Assembly (NCBI GenBank): GCA_904063045.1 | Contig: CAJFCJ010000159.1 | Location: forward strand, 1 to 25,798 | Length of the DNA stretch: 25,798 bases | Direction: 5' to 3' | DNA from: Dimorphilus gyrociliatus | Taxonomy: Eukaryota > Annelida > Polychaeta > Dinophilidae | Shown here: positions 25,443 through 25,798 of the stretch, piece after piece | How positions within the stretch are numbered: the first letter of the stretch is position 1 | Layout: each line of letters opens with the position of its first letter | Notes under the pieces: model-generated | What the model was told of the DNA's origin: nothing | Database searches by the model: none | Seen by the model: the letters and a program-made list of their open reading frames with translations, nothing else | Position numbers and translations under genes: made by a program

Positions 25443-25798
25443 TCTCTCTACTTCTTTCTTTAATTGATAGAAAACATATGCTTGGATGACGAAGACTGCT
25501 CACCTCTTGAAATTTGTACACTTAACACTTGCACTTGTAATCTAAAAGTGTTTGGAACAACAATTTGTGATGATGGTAAACTTTGACCAACATCATCATC
25601 ATCTATCATTTACATACCTTTCCTTTATTAAAACAACAGCAACAGGAATAAGTTTAAGGAAGCAGAGACCTGCAAATATCATTGGAAAAGGTAGAATGCT
25701 AAATTCTTCTTTGGGACAATGTTATATGGAATGCATCGTTCATGATTCCTTTGAATGTGTTGGTATTTTTATGGAAATTGGATCATCTATATGTGAAT
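25303..25798 (+). CDS. Secreted or membrane protein with Cys-rich and PAN/apple-like domains, 5' part (3' end outside window)
   Basis: Exon 1 (25303-25366) encodes a signal peptide (MRKARATFLLIISNFIQC) and ends TGTG|GTTTGT. Exon 2 (25471-25575) opens after TTGATAG in phase 1 and gives a cysteine-rich segment (ICLDDEDCSPLEICTLNTC then TCNLKVFGTTICDD), similar to EB/EGF-like modules. Exon 3 (from 25646, after GCAACAG) gives RPANIIGKGRMLNSSLGQC followed by YMECIVHDSFECVGIFMEIG, the CxxxC...C spacing of a PAN/apple domain, a protein- or sugar-binding fold. Introns are 104 and 70 nt, both phase 1. Its neighbours in this window also encode extracellular recognition modules. Confidence 0.7.
25407..25447. 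repeat. (CT)n microsatellite in the first intron of the PAN gene
   Basis: About fourteen CT dinucleotides then TTTCTCTTTCTCTC, lying 20-60 bases before the exon 2 acceptor (25470), where a polypyrimidine tract is expected. Confidence 0.9.

Overview
The window looks like nuclear DNA from an invertebrate animal. It is AT-rich, has many short GT-AG introns (mostly about 57-144 bp), and encodes animal-type extracellular modules: LDL-receptor class A (LDLa), SRCR, C-type-lectin-like, PAN/apple, leucine-rich repeats (LRR) and a rhodopsin-type seven-helix bundle. TTAGGG-type motifs are scattered through it. I cannot name the species from the sequence.

Layout, left to right. (1) 3-4646, plus: the 3' end of a very long LRR gene of ribonuclease-inhibitor/NLR type, open at the window's left edge, carrying about 17 double-LRR units with a 171-bp (57-codon) period. 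(2) 4647-7300: about 2.6 kb with no convincing gene. (3) 7310-11097, minus: a degraded LDLa-LRR-GPCR copy, with a separate membrane-anchor/PY-type terminal exon at its far end. (4) 12659-12890, minus: one orphan hinge exon of a third GPCR copy. (5) 13600-14310, plus: a broken LRR gene interrupted by a 207-bp inverted-repeat transposable element (MITE) that carries telomere-like motifs. (6) 14642-20959, plus: an apparently intact mosaic receptor gene: signal peptide, SRCR-like region, SRCR, C-type-lectin-like region, six LDLa repeats, LRRs, seven helices, then a C-terminal region that reads like the C-lobe of a protein kinase lacking catalytic residues. (7) 20960-24300: scattered minus-strand exon fragments (paraoxonase-like, LDLa, unknowns). 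One exon runs directly into a telomere-like palindrome. (8) 24827-25014: a second MITE copy. (9) 25303-end, plus: the first three exons of a secreted or membrane protein with a cysteine-rich segment and a PAN-like domain, cut by the window edge.

The most interesting item is the plus-strand receptor at 14642-20959. Exon phases join from LDLa to LRR to 7TM, and then through four more exons with 58-92 bp introns into a pseudokinase-like tail. The inverted minus-strand copy keeps the same two tail introns at the same phases, with a 44-nt exon of identical length between them, so the tail is probably an ancestral part of this receptor family and not an unrelated neighbour gene. The region seems to be a small cluster of duplicating and decaying receptor and LRR genes with dispersed telomere-motif MITEs.
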